Assembly (NCBI GenBank): GCA_001414485.1
Contig: LLEY01000047.1
Coordinates: forward strand, 310,001 to 374,000
Direction of reading: 5' to 3'
DNA from: Calycina herbarum
Taxonomy: Eukaryota > Ascomycota > Leotiomycetes > Helotiales > Pezizellaceae
DNA length: 64,000 nucleotides
Part shown: positions 45,503 through 57,207 of the stretch, one piece after another
How positions within the stretch are numbered: position 1 is the stretch's first letter
Layout: every line of letters begins with the position of its first letter
Made by a program: the position numbers and the translations under genes
The notes under the pieces: generated by a model
Told to the model about the DNA's origin: nothing
What the model saw: only the letters and a program-made list of their open reading frames with translations
The model's database searches: none

Positions 45503-46739
45503 TCAACTTCTTGATTCTTCCAAATGGTCTCGTATAATACCTGAAATTGTCTGAGATTTATGAGACAATAGAGGGAGGGCGTGTAGATTTTGCTTGACCC
45601 CGCCCAAAATTCGAAGCGCCCTGCATATGCTTGTCATTGCTCCGAAAACATCCTACATGAATCTTTTTCCCAAATAAAACAGCTCGATGCTTCATTTTGA
45701 ACCAAACGACCCGTAATGTAACATTACAGGGTTCCGGTCCGCGCACCACGATTCGCACATCTTTTGGATCCGATAGACAAGCTCAAGGGAATTGTTTTGT
45801 TAGGTTTTCTCGAAGTGGCAATTTGACGAGCATGTAAGTGGTCCCTTAAGATAAGCGAGTACGTGAAAACCAAAAAGGGCACCGGTAAAGAACATGACTG
45901 ATGTAAATTTCTATGATTCGTAAGCTTCTTAGCGCCTGTTTGTCTCGCATATAATTTAGTACGCATATATTGATTTTATGCGCGAGTACCTCTACTCGCA
46001 CAGCTCTATTTCTTTCAATATATTTGTTCAAAAGCTGGTTATGCATAGATTAAGCGTAAACTCTTGATTTTTGGCGGGGAAAAGCTTCGGTTTGTGCGAG
46101 CCAAGCATGCACTTAGAAAGTTCCATTGTGATTCCCTTGCAGATAAGCCTTTTATCCAGCCGCGAACGAGTCGCCCGGTGAAACGTAATAACTGTAACGG
46201 GCAACCCCGGGGTTGATTGTGAATTGAGTTTTTGGTGTGACCTCCTCCCCTTCGGCTAAATCAATTTTCTGGTTCGAAGCATCAACGGCCTGCATAATTA
46301 AAGGGTTAATGAAGAAGACGCACTTAAAAGCTAAGCCACCATGATTTGACCTTCCTATTTTATAGAGACTTAAATTGTGCGACTCGGAACATGGCCTTCA
46401 AATCGCCTAGTATCATAGGAAGAAAGGAGAAGGAGAAAGGAGAAAAGGAGATAGCGGCTGAGAGAACACAGTGAAGCCCCTGGGAGAAAGAAAAGGGTAA
46501 TCAACAACCTCTTCCATATCTTTCTTCCCGAAATAGAAAGGTCAACTTAATACCTGGCTCGTTAAATCCTGAAGGAAGCCAGCGATAGAGCTTTCAGTTT
46601 ACATATTATGTCAAGTGAAATAAGTGAGTTCGAATCCGCGGTGGGCGTTCCTGAAGAAAAGAGCCGAGTTACTCAATTGACATACGACCCGTTGAAGTTT
46701 GTATTGGTGATTGCACAGCGGCGCAATAGACAGACAGTA

Positions 46740-46975
46740 CTGTAAGAGCGGCAGTAAATACCAGGTTCGTGCCTGCCTACCTCCTCCGTTATTCAGACTC
46801 TCTAGGTCAATGAGCTCAAATTACCCTGAATAATTGGGACAACTTAAAATATTTACCTAGGTGGTCTAGAACAATGCTGTTCGATTGTCCCAATTTATTT
46901 AGGGAAATAATAAATTCGGCTAGAAAGCTCGAATAAGAGATATTTACTACTGCTTTGGTTGCTTGCCACCTGACA
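46740..46975. repeat. Dispersed repeat family 2 copy
   Basis: Contains AGAGCGGCAGTAAATACCAG, GTTCGTGCCTGCCTACC, CCTGAATAATTGGGACAAC and TATTTACTACTGCTTTGGTTG. Confidence 0.65.
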
Positions 46976-47321
46976 ATTCATTTAGTACTCAAGTACTTTT
47001 TGAGGTTTGCACTACATTATCCGCATCCTTCAACCCTCGGTTGTACTTAGAAGAGGGTCGTTAATGCGAGAACGTGCATGTGGCGAGTCTTTACCTGTGA
47101 CAAGACTGGACACAAGAATTTCTTTTTGGACTTCGTTCTGGAGAATATCGAATGCTAGATGACATGAAAGCGGGCATAGTGCGAGTCGACAGTTTACCAG
47201 AACTTCAAGAGGACAGTACTGAGGTCTACAAAAGCAGACAAGAATCCCCTAAAAACTCTTCACTCTTCACCTTCATCCTCTCTCTTCCCACCTACACCAT
47301 CCCAAGTTCTCATCATTCAAA

Positions 47322-47944
47322 ATGCATTTCACATCACCAATCTTTCTGATGCTCAGCACCGCAGCTAGCATCCAAGCCAGCTGGACAGTCCCTGAGAACC
47401 AACCTGATGGAAGTTACCTCGTCACCGTCGACGAAGCAGGAGTTTCGCACCACGAGAAAGTCGACGGTCTCCCACCCGTTCCCGCCTCTGAGCGCCGCAC
47501 CATCAACAGCGCCAAATTCTCCCTTAAGCCAGATATTCTCCGCCGCGAGACATACAGCACTACATGTCTCGGATATTGTGAACATATCAACAACAAAATG
47601 ACATTCCAAAATACTGACTCTACACAGATCTTGATCACGGCAGTGCCGATACCGCCGGCAGTGGACTTAAAAGCCAATGCGGAAGCGGGGGTGTAGTCAG
47701 GAATGGATCTTCCTTCTATACGAAAGGTGGAAGTGCCGTTGCTTGGTTTTGCAATACAAAAGGGGTTTCAAGCTCTTGTTATTCTTGGGAGGCAACTGAT
47801 GCTCTGGTCACGATTGGCCCGTCACATTGTGGCAATTATGCTGCTCTTTACAGTCACTTCAACGACAAGGGAGGAACCTACGGGCAGGCAGATACAGGCT
47901 TCCATTTTTGTTACAGTGAGTTGCGAATTATGCTTCCCTTTTAA
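47322..47944 (+). CDS. Secreted cysteine-rich protein whose 3' end runs into a MITE
   Basis: Exons 47322-47577 and 47628-47944 are joined by a 50-nt intron (GTGAAC...CACAG); 190 residues. Signal peptide MHFTSPIFLMLSTAASIQAS. A pro-region follows (PDGSYLVTVDEAGVSHHEKV, then LPPVPASERR), with a dibasic LRRE that could be a Kex2-type cleavage site. The mature part has regularly spaced Cys (TTCLGY, SQCGSGG, WFCNTKG, SSCYSWE, SHCGNY, FHFCY). After FHFCY, the next nine codons (SELRIMLPF) and the TAA lie in the inserted MITE at 47914. The original C-terminus is therefore uncertain. Family not recognised; signal, pro-peptide and Cys pattern fit a small secreted, effector-like protein. Expression and function unknown. 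Confidence 0.65.
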
Positions 47945-48416
47945 CGATATTTTATAAACCGTGTGTTTTTAGAAAATTTCTTATTTCCTAGACACTCTTT
48001 CCCTCTTTACTTAATAACAACGTATATTATTATATCCCTAAGAACAGCTAATAAGAGCTCTATACCCCCTTTCTTACTCTATAAACTTTTTAGGAAGAAA
48101 ACAGACACTTTTATATATATCTGAATTTTTATAGGGTCTTAGTAGAGACTACTTAACTTTATAGGGGTGTGAAAAATTTTCTTACGAAAAGGGGGTTTTC
48201 TATTACTAAGTTTATTCTTATTATACTTGCTTAGATACAGTAATGAATAGAGAGGAGGTATAAGAAGATATAGCGGTTCTTTTTAGCTAGGTCTTATATC
48301 TTAAAGAGTACTTTAGTTTTCTATTTTCTAAAATAAATAAGGAAAAAACCTAGGAAGAAAAAAGCACGGTTTATAAAAAAAAGTGTCAAAAAGGAAGCTT
48401 AATTCGCAACTCACTG
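47914..48416. mobile_element. MITE family 1, copy B (TA target site)
   Basis: A 503-bp element with TA at both flanks (47912-47913, 48417-48418). Ends CAGTGAGTTGCGAATTATGC and its inverted partner. It aligns along its whole length with copy A (e.g. TACTCTATAAACTTT, TTTTTATAGGGTCTT), so it is the same family in the same orientation. It lies at the end of the secreted-protein gene. Confidence 0.85.
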
Positions 48417-49633
48417 TAAGCTCAAGATCCTGTACTTGGGGTCCGAAGAAACTTATGTCGATGGCTCTGGGTCTGTTGGCGAGGTTACTTATGTTGGCTG
48501 ACTTGATGAATGATGTTGAAGTGGTCTTATGCTATGATTGGTTGTAGGGGAAGCTGAGAGAGAATGACGCTCATTGATATGGAAAATAGGAAAATAGAAA
48601 AACAACCCTTTCTCTCTCATATTTGCATATGCTTCGTTCACAAACTCACTTTACAAGAACCTCCTCCTTCACAAACACTTTCCCATACCGACTCACCTGG
48701 ACCTAAACTAGCAGCGAGCTTCGGTTCTGGAAACTTACTCCTTCTCCTAACTGAGAACCTCATCCCTGCTAAGTACCACTTTCAATTCAAAACCAACCCA
48801 AGGTGCCCACTACCCAGAACCTAGAGGGTTTTCGCCCAATATTCTGTTTTGGCCGACTCTCTGTATGTTTTTCCCACCGCGAGGGGAGGTCGTAGTGCGG
48901 ATCCACTGCCCCGCCCCCACACCCCTTCAGCCAGTATCCCAACTCATCTGCAACAATAAAAGCAGCAAAAGCTTCATTACTCGATATTTTTTGGGATAGC
49001 TAAATGACATTCAAAGTTCTGGCTGAGTAATGGAAGAAGCAGAGCAGAGGGGTTCCACTCTGGACCAGTAACGCTTCTGATGGTGGCCTCATATCAAGAA
49101 AAGGCAACAAGTTTAAAAGAAGTCTTAAAATATAAATGAAAAGTATCATCGGTTGTTTTTTATTCATAGAAAAGTAGCTGTGCTGATTGGGTATTCGAAC
49201 CACGACACTGCTGGGTATTACTTCAGCGTACTTCTCTCCACACCAGAGTTTGTTACAGCTCCCCTTTCTTGCTTAGTTGTATAAGCCGAACTTAATTGTC
49301 TGTTAATAAGCTTCTTTTCATTAAGAAGAGTATCTGCTGGGTTATTTATGCTTTCGGCTTTCTATTTGAATATGAAGTTTGAAGTTCTACCCATTCGTCT
49401 GCAAGTTCTCGCTTGGCCTCCTCATCGGTCAGGTTTCATGAGGTTGCATCAGGTCAAACGCTGCCACCTTGAGAAGTTGGAAAGCAATCGAAATTCACAA
49501 TCGAAATCTTCCCTACCTTCAAACTGTACGGGATTTTATGTTGCTGTATACATCAATACCGAGTCACTTTCTTCATTTGTTCTCTTCCAACCTTTAAGCT
49601 AAACCTGCGACGCTGGCAAACACCCCTGGCACT
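48417..49633. other. Intergenic region
   Basis: The first ~80 bp may be displaced 3' sequence of the secreted-protein gene, with YVDGSGSVGEVTYVG readable in one frame. Near 49185-49200 (minus) a GTTCGAAT T-loop-like sequence appears without a complete tRNA. Otherwise nothing recognised. Confidence 0.35.
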
Positions 49634-52600
49634 TTGATTGTGGAGGCTGGGAACTGCGATATGACGGGCACGCAAGGCCAGACTCAAGACGCGACGAAAG
49701 AGAGAAAGCGAGATAAACTTAAACAAAAGCTGTTTCCAAGGAGGCAAATCAAAACCTCTCCTGTGGTTCATCAGACGCCTAGTCCATCGAGCTCGCGACC
49801 TTCAGATGTAATAGAGCTGGGCTTGATAGCACCAAGTTTACAAGGCGGTAATACACCAGCAGACAATCTACGCTCTACTACCCTACCACTTTCAAATACA
49901 GGGCCCTCAACAATCAACAACAACGATGCTACCTCTTTCACTCACAACGCTTCCGCCCTTACCTCCACACAAATAGCGATACCATCCTCCCAATCGATCA
50001 ATAACTCGGCATCTATTTCGTCACCAACAACTTTACCGAATACCCCACCAACAGCGGTCGCACCGCAACAACACGAAAATGCGTTGTCCGAAAACACTGC
50101 TCATCAGCCACCCGCAAGCACTCCAGCTCCAAGCCTTTCTACAAACATACTCGCAGTCCAAGGCTTGTGGTCTGAAGCGCTTCAAACGCTGTCTGCAGAA
50201 GAAAAACAGGCTCTCCAAGAACTTCAGCCTGCTGTTGGAATCGAGCCTCCCAAAATTGGAGAGTTACTTGGCCTCACCCAGAACTTGCACAAAAAATGCA
50301 AGGAGGGGTCATATAAGTTTCATTTCAGAGGCAAGGAATACATAATGAGGGACATTGCTGGGAAACTAATAGGGTGGCTAGACACCTTTAAGTTAGTTGG
50401 CGATATTATGGTCAATTTCGATCCAGTTCATGCAGCTTTGCCGTGGGCTGGCGTGAGATTTTTGCTTCAAGCGGCTGTCGGAGAACACGAGCAGATGGGA
50501 GAATTGCTCTTGATTATCGAAAAAGTTTCGTGTCTGATCAAACGTGGGGAAGTGTATGAAAAACTGTACCAGCCCGGGCCAATGTTTGACGACAAAGCTC
50601 TTCAGGGTTTTCACGAAGAGATGGTCCGGCTCTACGTCTTGATACTTCGGAAGTTGACTTCAATTTGCCAGCTTCTAGTCAAGAGTACCGTGAAAAGAAC
50701 TGCGCACTCTCCTTTTAAACCTGGCGAAGTTTCTGGATTGTTGCGGCATTTTGACAGGGTAGGGGATGACGTCGAAGTCGCTATCAAAAACTGCGAGCTG
50801 TCGCGTAGTATACAAGCAGATACAGAACATAAGTCTCTTCTCGAATCTGTTAGAGGGCATATACTGCGCACCGACGAAAGCATTTTGGCCATGTTAGAAG
50901 TAATCGAAGTCAATGAACAATTGAAGATTCTGGATTCTTTCTCATCGGTTAAGTGTGGATTCCACCATGTCACGATCAGTACGAAACGTGTGAAGGGTAC
51001 CTGCGAGTGGATTTTTCAAGAATTGGGCTATCAAGAGTGGCTAAATGAAAGTGCCTCAACTATTCTTTGGCTTCATGGGAATGGTAAGAATATATTTCTG
51101 TTTGTTCTTCGTCTATTTCCCTACACCTTTGTTCTCGATTATTCGAACTTCCCGAATCTCTAATTCTTTTCATACCCCAAAATCGACACGATGTTGGATC
51201 TCTCAAAAGTTCTCAGACATACATCTCGATTATCCAAACTATCTCGAATAATCATTTCAATTTCCCCATATCATCTAGAACATCGATCTCCAATTATCCA
51301 AAGCAGCTGGGACAATCAGCTGCAATTGCTCCAAAGGTGGAACAGCCATATCAGTTATTCCACATGCCTCTTCGGGGTATCGAAATGGATTGCCCCCCCC
51401 CCCCCCCCCCAGGTGGTAGAAAACTGCTTTGAATCTTCTCAGATGTGTACAAGCCAACAATCTTCGATAATTAGGAATCTGATTCACAATTCTTCTATCA
51501 CAAGTCTGAATCTGAGTAGAGTCAGTGTATGAGAAGAAGTGTGGCAAGGTCAATATCGAGCTAGACAGGAATATATGCTAACGTGTTTTTGAAAGTGGGA
51601 ACCGGCAAAACATTTCTTGTCTCCAGAGTCATTGACGAAATCCAACAAAGCCTAGAAGTGCATCCCAATCAAGAGGGCTTCGCATTTTTTTACTGCAATA
51701 GAAACGAAGATGAGCGTCGAGGAGTATTACAAGTTCTAACGGCTTTCGTGAGGCAGCTCGCGACCATCGCCCGGGAGAAGAATTACATTGAGATACACCT
51801 AAAGCAATACTATTACGACAACAAATTTTCGACAAAGTTGCCTATGATTAAGGACTGCAAGAAGTTTTTGCTTGATTTGATGAATTTGTACCCTCGGACG
51901 ACCATAATATCAGATGGCCTGGACGAACTTGAGGGGCCAGACAGAACCGAACTGGTTGAGGTTTTTGAAGACCTTTTGACAGAGTCTTCGAATCCTCTCA
52001 AGATATTCATTACAAGTCGACCCGAGGGTGATATTCTAGAAATTCTAGAGGATAGAGACAACATAGAACTCAGTTTTGCGACAAACAACGAGGATATTTC
52101 CAAGTTCATCGAAAGCTCAATTGTTAAGCACAGAAAGTGGGGAGGAATGGAACAAGTGTTGAAAGATCAGATTATTAAAACTCCGAATGAACAGAGCAAA
52201 GGAATGTAAGTATTGCCTTCTGATTTACCCTAAACATGTCATTGCCTTCGTTCAGGGGTCGGTCATTCTTGGGCCGCACGAAGTTTAATATTACATGACC
52301 AAGTCTCCTTCATCCGAACAATATTCATGTAATATTATTATTCGAAAGCATTTGGAACAACTAAATTAATTGTATGAAGATGCTCGAGATAATTGGGATT
52401 CGTTCGTCTCAGTTTCTCCGGTATTCTCATTCAACTACTTCAATTGTCCTAATCTTCTCAAATAATTTTATCAAACGCATATTGTTCGGTCACGAATTGC
52501 TCTACCTGCCTTCGTAGAGCGATGCTTACTTTGTCTCAACAGGTTCCAGTGGGTATATCTTCAAATCGAGCAACTGCTGAAATTGCAATGGACTCGACAC

Positions 52601-54662
52601 ATCAAGGAGCGTTTAGGCAAACTTCCTGAAGACCTCAAAGCGTCTTACGATGAAATTTACAACGCGATGGATGTTTCGGATAAAGAACTTGTAGATCGCG
52701 CATTCAAATGGGTGATGTGCTCCCACAGGCCACTTGTGACATCGCTTCTTCTCGCAGCTATGTGTCAAGATGAAGCCAAGGACACTCTCACTCCTTTAGA
52801 AAACTTTGACGAGAGTCTCGCCCTAGAATCATTCCACAATTTCTTAGTATTCGATCGCGTACGTGCTGTTTGGGTCCCGTCCCATCTCTCCGTCGTTGAA
52901 TACTTTGAGACATTGTGGAGCCAAAGCGAGGCAAATTGCTTCGTTGCGAGCACTTGTTTGTTAGTGCTTCAAAACACGGTGCTCTACAATCGTGAGAGAA
53001 GATGGAAGCTTCCGGCGAAGTTTTAAGTAATCCGTATGTGAGAAAGTGCCAACCAAGGGAGTTGGAGTTGCCAGATCCTTTATACAAAACCGATTTCATG
53101 TACCTGGGTTGGTACGCAAGATATCATTGGTGGCGCCATGTGCGGGAGAGTGTTGATTTTGAGAACAAAATGCGTCTCATTGCACTTCTCGAGGAATTTC
53201 TCGGACTACCAACCAAAAGTAGTCCTGCATACTAGTGTTGGCACAGAATGACTCTTGAGGAAACCTGGGCTCAATCCGGAATGGGGGATAGTATATTCAA
53301 CTTCGACGTACTGGACGAGATTCATCCTACCACTATCGCTGGTTTCGGATATTGCCGACTTGGTTTAAATATAATAATACCTAGCTGGTTCGAGTCTGAT
53401 TGGCCAAAAGAGGATAGGCGAACAGCCAAGGGAGAAAATTACCTAGAACTCGCAGTATCCGCTAAATCGGCCACCACCTGTCGACTTCTGATTGAGCGTG
53501 GGGCGGATGTCCAAGCCAATGTAGGGGCGAGGCAAAAAGGTTATATCAGAGTGCTAGCTGCTGCACTGGTAAAAAGAAGTACAGGTGCATTTACTGATGA
53601 ACTTGACGAGATTTTTAGGATGCTGGTGAGAGAAGGAAAAGCCCCGGTAAATGAAAAATATTCAGGCGGAGGTTATGGAAGTCCATTATGTGCTGCTATC
53701 GAGTCTGGTTCGTTATCGCCTGGTAGAAAGTTAGACGTTGTCAAGTTTCTAGTAGAAGAGGGCGCTGATGTCAACTTGCGTATGTCCCCCAACCCTATCC
53801 CCTTTCTCCTTAATGAACGTGGGCCCCCGTATAGAAATAAAAACGGCAACGAACAGGTACCTGTCCCGTTGTTCCAACTTGGGAGCGCAATCCAGGGTAT
53901 TGACCTGGCTATTCTGGAACAATTGAACTCAATTGTTTGAAATAGTTAGGTCATTATGTTAAATTGTCCTGACAAGATAGAATAACGAAATCTTTATTGC
54001 AGCTTTTATTGTTATTGGGGTCCTGTTCGCAGCTCTGGGTTCTTGTTCACTTGGCGAGATAATACGAGCTAATATGTTGCAGTATGTGGGACGTATGGAA
54101 GTGCGCTTGGGACTGCAGCAACCTTTGGGAACGACGAAGTCGTACATCTTTTGTTAGAAAAAGGGTAATTACCATTTGTCAAGGAGAAGAGACACTTGCT
54201 TATTTATGATATAGCGCTGATGTAAATATGCCCTTAAAAGAGAGTGTTGCGGGAAGTGTTCTAGCGGCTGCGTGCGAAGCAGGTCTGTTAGAAAGAGTTA
54301 AACTTCTAGTTGAAGCTGGAGCGGATGTAAACATGCCTTTGGACGGAGATTACGGAAGTGCGTTGGAATGCACCGCTGAGAGTCCGTACTTCGCTGAGAT
54401 AGCTCGCGTTCTGATAAATGCTGGGGCAGATCCTAACATGCAAGTACAAGGCGACGAATATGGGAGTGCACTTGTTGCATTATTCGGATTTAGACCCAAT
54501 GGTGAAGATGACGAAAAGGATGTCAGGGCGATGGCAGAGATTTTGGTAAAGGAAGGGGGCGCGAGGATGGATATGAAAGTTCAGAATGGTCTGTATTCCA
54601 GCGCTTTGGAAGCAGCGAAGGAATGGGGCAGGTATGAGATGGCAAAAGAGTTTTTGGACTAG
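49634..54662 (+). pseudogene. NACHT-ankyrin NLR-like gene, decayed (frameshift, stop and repeat insertion)
   Basis: Exons 49634-51083, 51596-52205 and 52543 onward join in phase; a further 47-nt intron near 54163-54213 joins EKG/ADVNMP. Order: low-complexity Ser/Pro/Thr N-terminus; a fungal NLR N-terminal helical domain (KLIGWLDTFKLVGDIMVNFD, PVHAALPWAGVRFLLQAAVG); a NACHT domain with Walker A GNVGTGKTFL formed across the first intron, Walker B TIISDGLDEL and FITSRPEGD; a helical arm (WTRHIKERLGKLPEDLKASY); then ankyrin-like repeats (CRLLIERGADVQAN, VVKFLVEEGADVNLR, VVHLLLEKGADVNM, VKLLVEAGADVNM). Damage: a one-base shift near 53018-53025, a TAG at 53233-53235, and a TGA at 53938 inside a repeat-derived stretch. 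Introns 1 (512 nt) and 2 (337 nt) are unusually long. Fungal NLRs act in heterokaryon incompatibility and immunity-like responses; this copy probably no longer makes the full protein. Confidence 0.75.
53930..54085. repeat. Repeat insertion in the NLR ankyrin region
   Basis: AAATTGTCCTGACAAGATAGAATAACG and GCAGCTTTTATTGTTATTGG resemble family 2. The stretch interrupts the ankyrin frame. A similar stretch with GCCTGTTCGCAGCTCTG recurs at about 56150-56275 in the duplicated fragment. Confidence 0.5.
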
Positions 54663-55279
54663 CAGAGAATAAGGGGGGAGGCAAATTTATGAAGACCGAC
54701 TTACGTTCAGGCTAGTGGAGAATGAAACTAGACAGAAAGATTTCGAGATTAAGTATATTAAGGTTCCATCCACACAAGCTTTAGATATCTTTTGGTCCTA
54801 GACGGGAACGCTTGGGAGAGGGAAATATTTATGCAGATCATACTTTGGGCACCTAATGCTCTCTCGCATACTGCTTAAAATTCCAGTCGTTCTTACCGCC
54901 ATAATCTAAGATGACATCAAAGAGCTACTCCTGCCCTTGGAAATTTTAAACAAGGCAGTCACGCTAGGAAATTCCTAGAATCTCTTAGTATTCGACATAT
55001 CTCAACCAACTTAATTCATCTTCTATTGCACTATTACAATTACTTTTCTCTTTCAGAGAATAGTAAGCAATAAATTGCCACGTGGTAAGTACAGTCTAAA
55101 ACTTTGTTCATACCAGGATATGAAGTAACCAATGCTAAATTAGAAAGGCGTAACCGTCACCTGCACCAGGATACTACTGTGAATGTCACCTTCAAAACGA
55201 TATCAATAAACCCGAGTAAGTCATCAAATATGCCATCCAAATTTCACATTCTATAATACTTACTTAGGCAGAAAGGGCA
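54663..55279. other. Intergenic region between NLR and orphan gene
   Basis: About 600 bp, AT-rich, no feature recognised. A CGAGTAAGTC-like donor near 55210 could be part of a 5' UTR intron of the next gene. Confidence 0.3.
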
Positions 55280-55814
55280 ATGGCTGGTCGTAATATCCGC
55301 GAGGTCAACGACTTCACCTCTACCACAATTTTGCGCATCAACCCGAACACTATTCCTCCTGCACGCAAACTTTTCCTCGAGCACCAACTTCAAATTTCCT
55401 CGAACTTAGGAAGACCGAGAATTTATGCCATCCGCGCCATCGCTCGTGTCGGACTCGCAGTCAACCAGAACAATGCAATTCCTGCTATGAGCCAAAGACG
55501 TCGTGCCGGTCGCCCAGCAACCACCAGCACAAGTATTGCCGTAAGAGAGACATAATTCATCTAACTATTTATTATGCCACTAACGCTTGTAGAAACAACT
55601 TTCTTGCTGTCGAACGAAGTGGCGTAAGGTTGTCCGTGGTTCTTGGGTAAATGCATCGGTTCGTTTAGAGTTAGCTGGCATAATGCCTTCTACTCGTATG
55701 ATGCAGACAATCGAACAAAATATGCTTAATGAAATCAGTCACGACTTCGTTGCGGATATGAGATCAACCGATCACAATCATGTTCCTGTCCGTTTTCGCA
55801 CAATGGCTCTCTAA
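55280..55814 (+). CDS. Small basic orphan protein
   Basis: Exons 55280-55540 and 55593-55814, with a 52-nt GTAAGA...GTAG intron containing a CTAAC branch-like site; phase 0; 160 residues. The protein is basic and Arg-rich (LGRPRIYAIRAIARVGLAVN, MSQRRRAGRPATTSTSI, CCRTKWRKVVRGSWVNASVR) and ends HVPVRFRTMAL. No signal peptide, membrane span or known motif. Exon joining that keeps the frame and a plausible second exon argue for a real gene. It sits between the NLR and a degenerate duplicate of the NLR ankyrin region. I do not recognise the family. Confidence 0.5.
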
Positions 55815-55964
55815 GGGGTGGGAGTTGGTGGTATAATCAAAAAGGGAAATAGGAAATGGGAAACTGGGGAAATGAATTATGGCATAGGGAAATCACTGAA
55901 ATCGACTAGCGTTAAACTGCGTGGAACAAAAGTGAAATATCAATAAAATTGTTTGCAAGGGAAG
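55815..55964. other. Short spacer
   Basis: AT-rich spacer before the duplicated ankyrin fragment; nothing recognised. Confidence 0.3.
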
Positions 55965-56700
55965 GCGGAGCACAATTAAATGGTCCATACGAGAAAATGT
56001 TCTACGGAAGTCTATTATGTGCTTCTATCGGGTCTGTTTTTTATATTACCCGGTAGAAAGCTAGAAACTGTCAAGTTGTACCTCTCCCGCCGTTCTAACT
56101 CTGGATCGCAATTCAAGTATTAACCTAGCCATTCTGAAATAATTGTTCTAGATAATTGGGCCAATATGTTAAATTGTCCGGACAAGGTAGAGTATTTACA
56201 GCTTTTATAACAGCTTTTATTGTCATCAAGGGCCTGTTCGCAGCTCTGCGTTCTTGTTCACTTGGCGAGAAAATATACTTGCTGATTTGTCATAGCGCAA
56301 ACGTAAACATTCCTTAGGAATACTGTGAATTTGGAAGTGCCCTAGCTGCTGTATGTTAAGCAAGGTCCTTAGAAAAAATTAAACTTCTTGTAGAAGCTGG
56401 AGCGGATGTAAACATGCCTTTGGACGGAGATTACGGAAGCGCACTGATATGGGCTGTTAAATTTCCATAGGAGCCGCAGGACCCGATATCTGACTTTTTG
56501 GTCGCCGAAGCAGGCGCCGACTGAGATATGCAATTTGAACATGGGGAATTTCACAGCGCACTGAAGGCAGTTTTTGCAAATTGTTGTGTGAAGAAGATGA
56601 GGTTCGGAGGATGGCGGAGATTTTGGTAAAGGAGGGAGGGGCGAAGATCGATCCGCCACTACGGCATAGAGAATATACTAGTAGTTTATAAGCAGCTAAA
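55965..56700 (+). pseudogene. Degenerate duplicate of the NLR ankyrin region
   Basis: Sequence parallels 53650-54640 in order: GGAAGTCTATTATGTGCTTC (versus GGAAGTCCATTATGTGCTGC), CCGGTAGAAAGCTAGAAACTG, the repeat stretch with CTGTTCGCAGCTCTGCG, then 47 consecutive bases at 56393-56439 identical to 54312-54358 (contains ATGCCTTTGGACGGAGATTA). It carries several stops and deletions, so no protein is made. It is a decayed segmental duplication, made after or together with the repeat insertion. Confidence 0.8.
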
Positions 56701-56801
56701 GATAATGATTAGTATACGATTGCAAAAGAACTTATGAGGCTTAACCGAAAGCGGGCACCGGTGACGGGAACATTCTAGGATAATCTGAGATGTTGTTCTA
56801 G

Positions 56802-57207
56802 TAAGAGATTCGGAAGAAACTCTGCGAACGGCTAAAAATACACTAATTTAGTAAAACATCCCACCACAATGCTAGGGGTTTGCCCTAAATATATAATATA
56901 ACTAAAGCTTCACTATAACTCTTTCACTTCTATAACTTCGCTTTTAATAATAGTGCTAAGATATAGAGTTACTTATAAGTAACGGTATATTCAAGATTCT
57001 AAATCTATGATTAACTTAGGCTTATGTATAGAATAGTGTATATTATAGAGTATAAGAGCATGGCATAAACATAGCAGATTGTATTAGAATAGTATCAAGA
57101 ACACTTCCTGCGATATACTAGAATATATGAACACATAGAATTACTGTTGGTGGGGTAATAGTGGGGTAGATGCGTAGGCGTTCGCAGAGTTTCTTCCGAA
57201 TCTCTTA
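56802..57207. mobile_element. MITE family 3 with 29-bp perfect TIRs
   Basis: TAAGAGATTCGGAAGAAACT... at 56802-56830 is the exact reverse complement of 57179-57207. If the outer TA belongs to the target, this is a TA-duplicating (Tc1/mariner-like) element of about 402 bp. AT-rich, non-coding. Only one copy seen in this window. Confidence 0.75.

Larger units (their letters stand above)
44664..47321. other. Intergenic region with a hAT-like MITE and a family-2 repeat
   Basis: About 2.7 kb. Holds the 464-bp AGTAGAGT element (45039-45502), a family-2 copy (46740-46975) and, at 45935, sequence like that at 40190. No protein gene supported; the last 100 bp is the leader of the secreted-protein gene. 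Confidence 0.45.

Noticed and set aside
49141..49265. tRNA-like sequence on the minus strand with GTTCGAAT
   Set aside because: The T stem does not pair properly and no standard anticodon arm could be drawn; at best a tRNA remnant.
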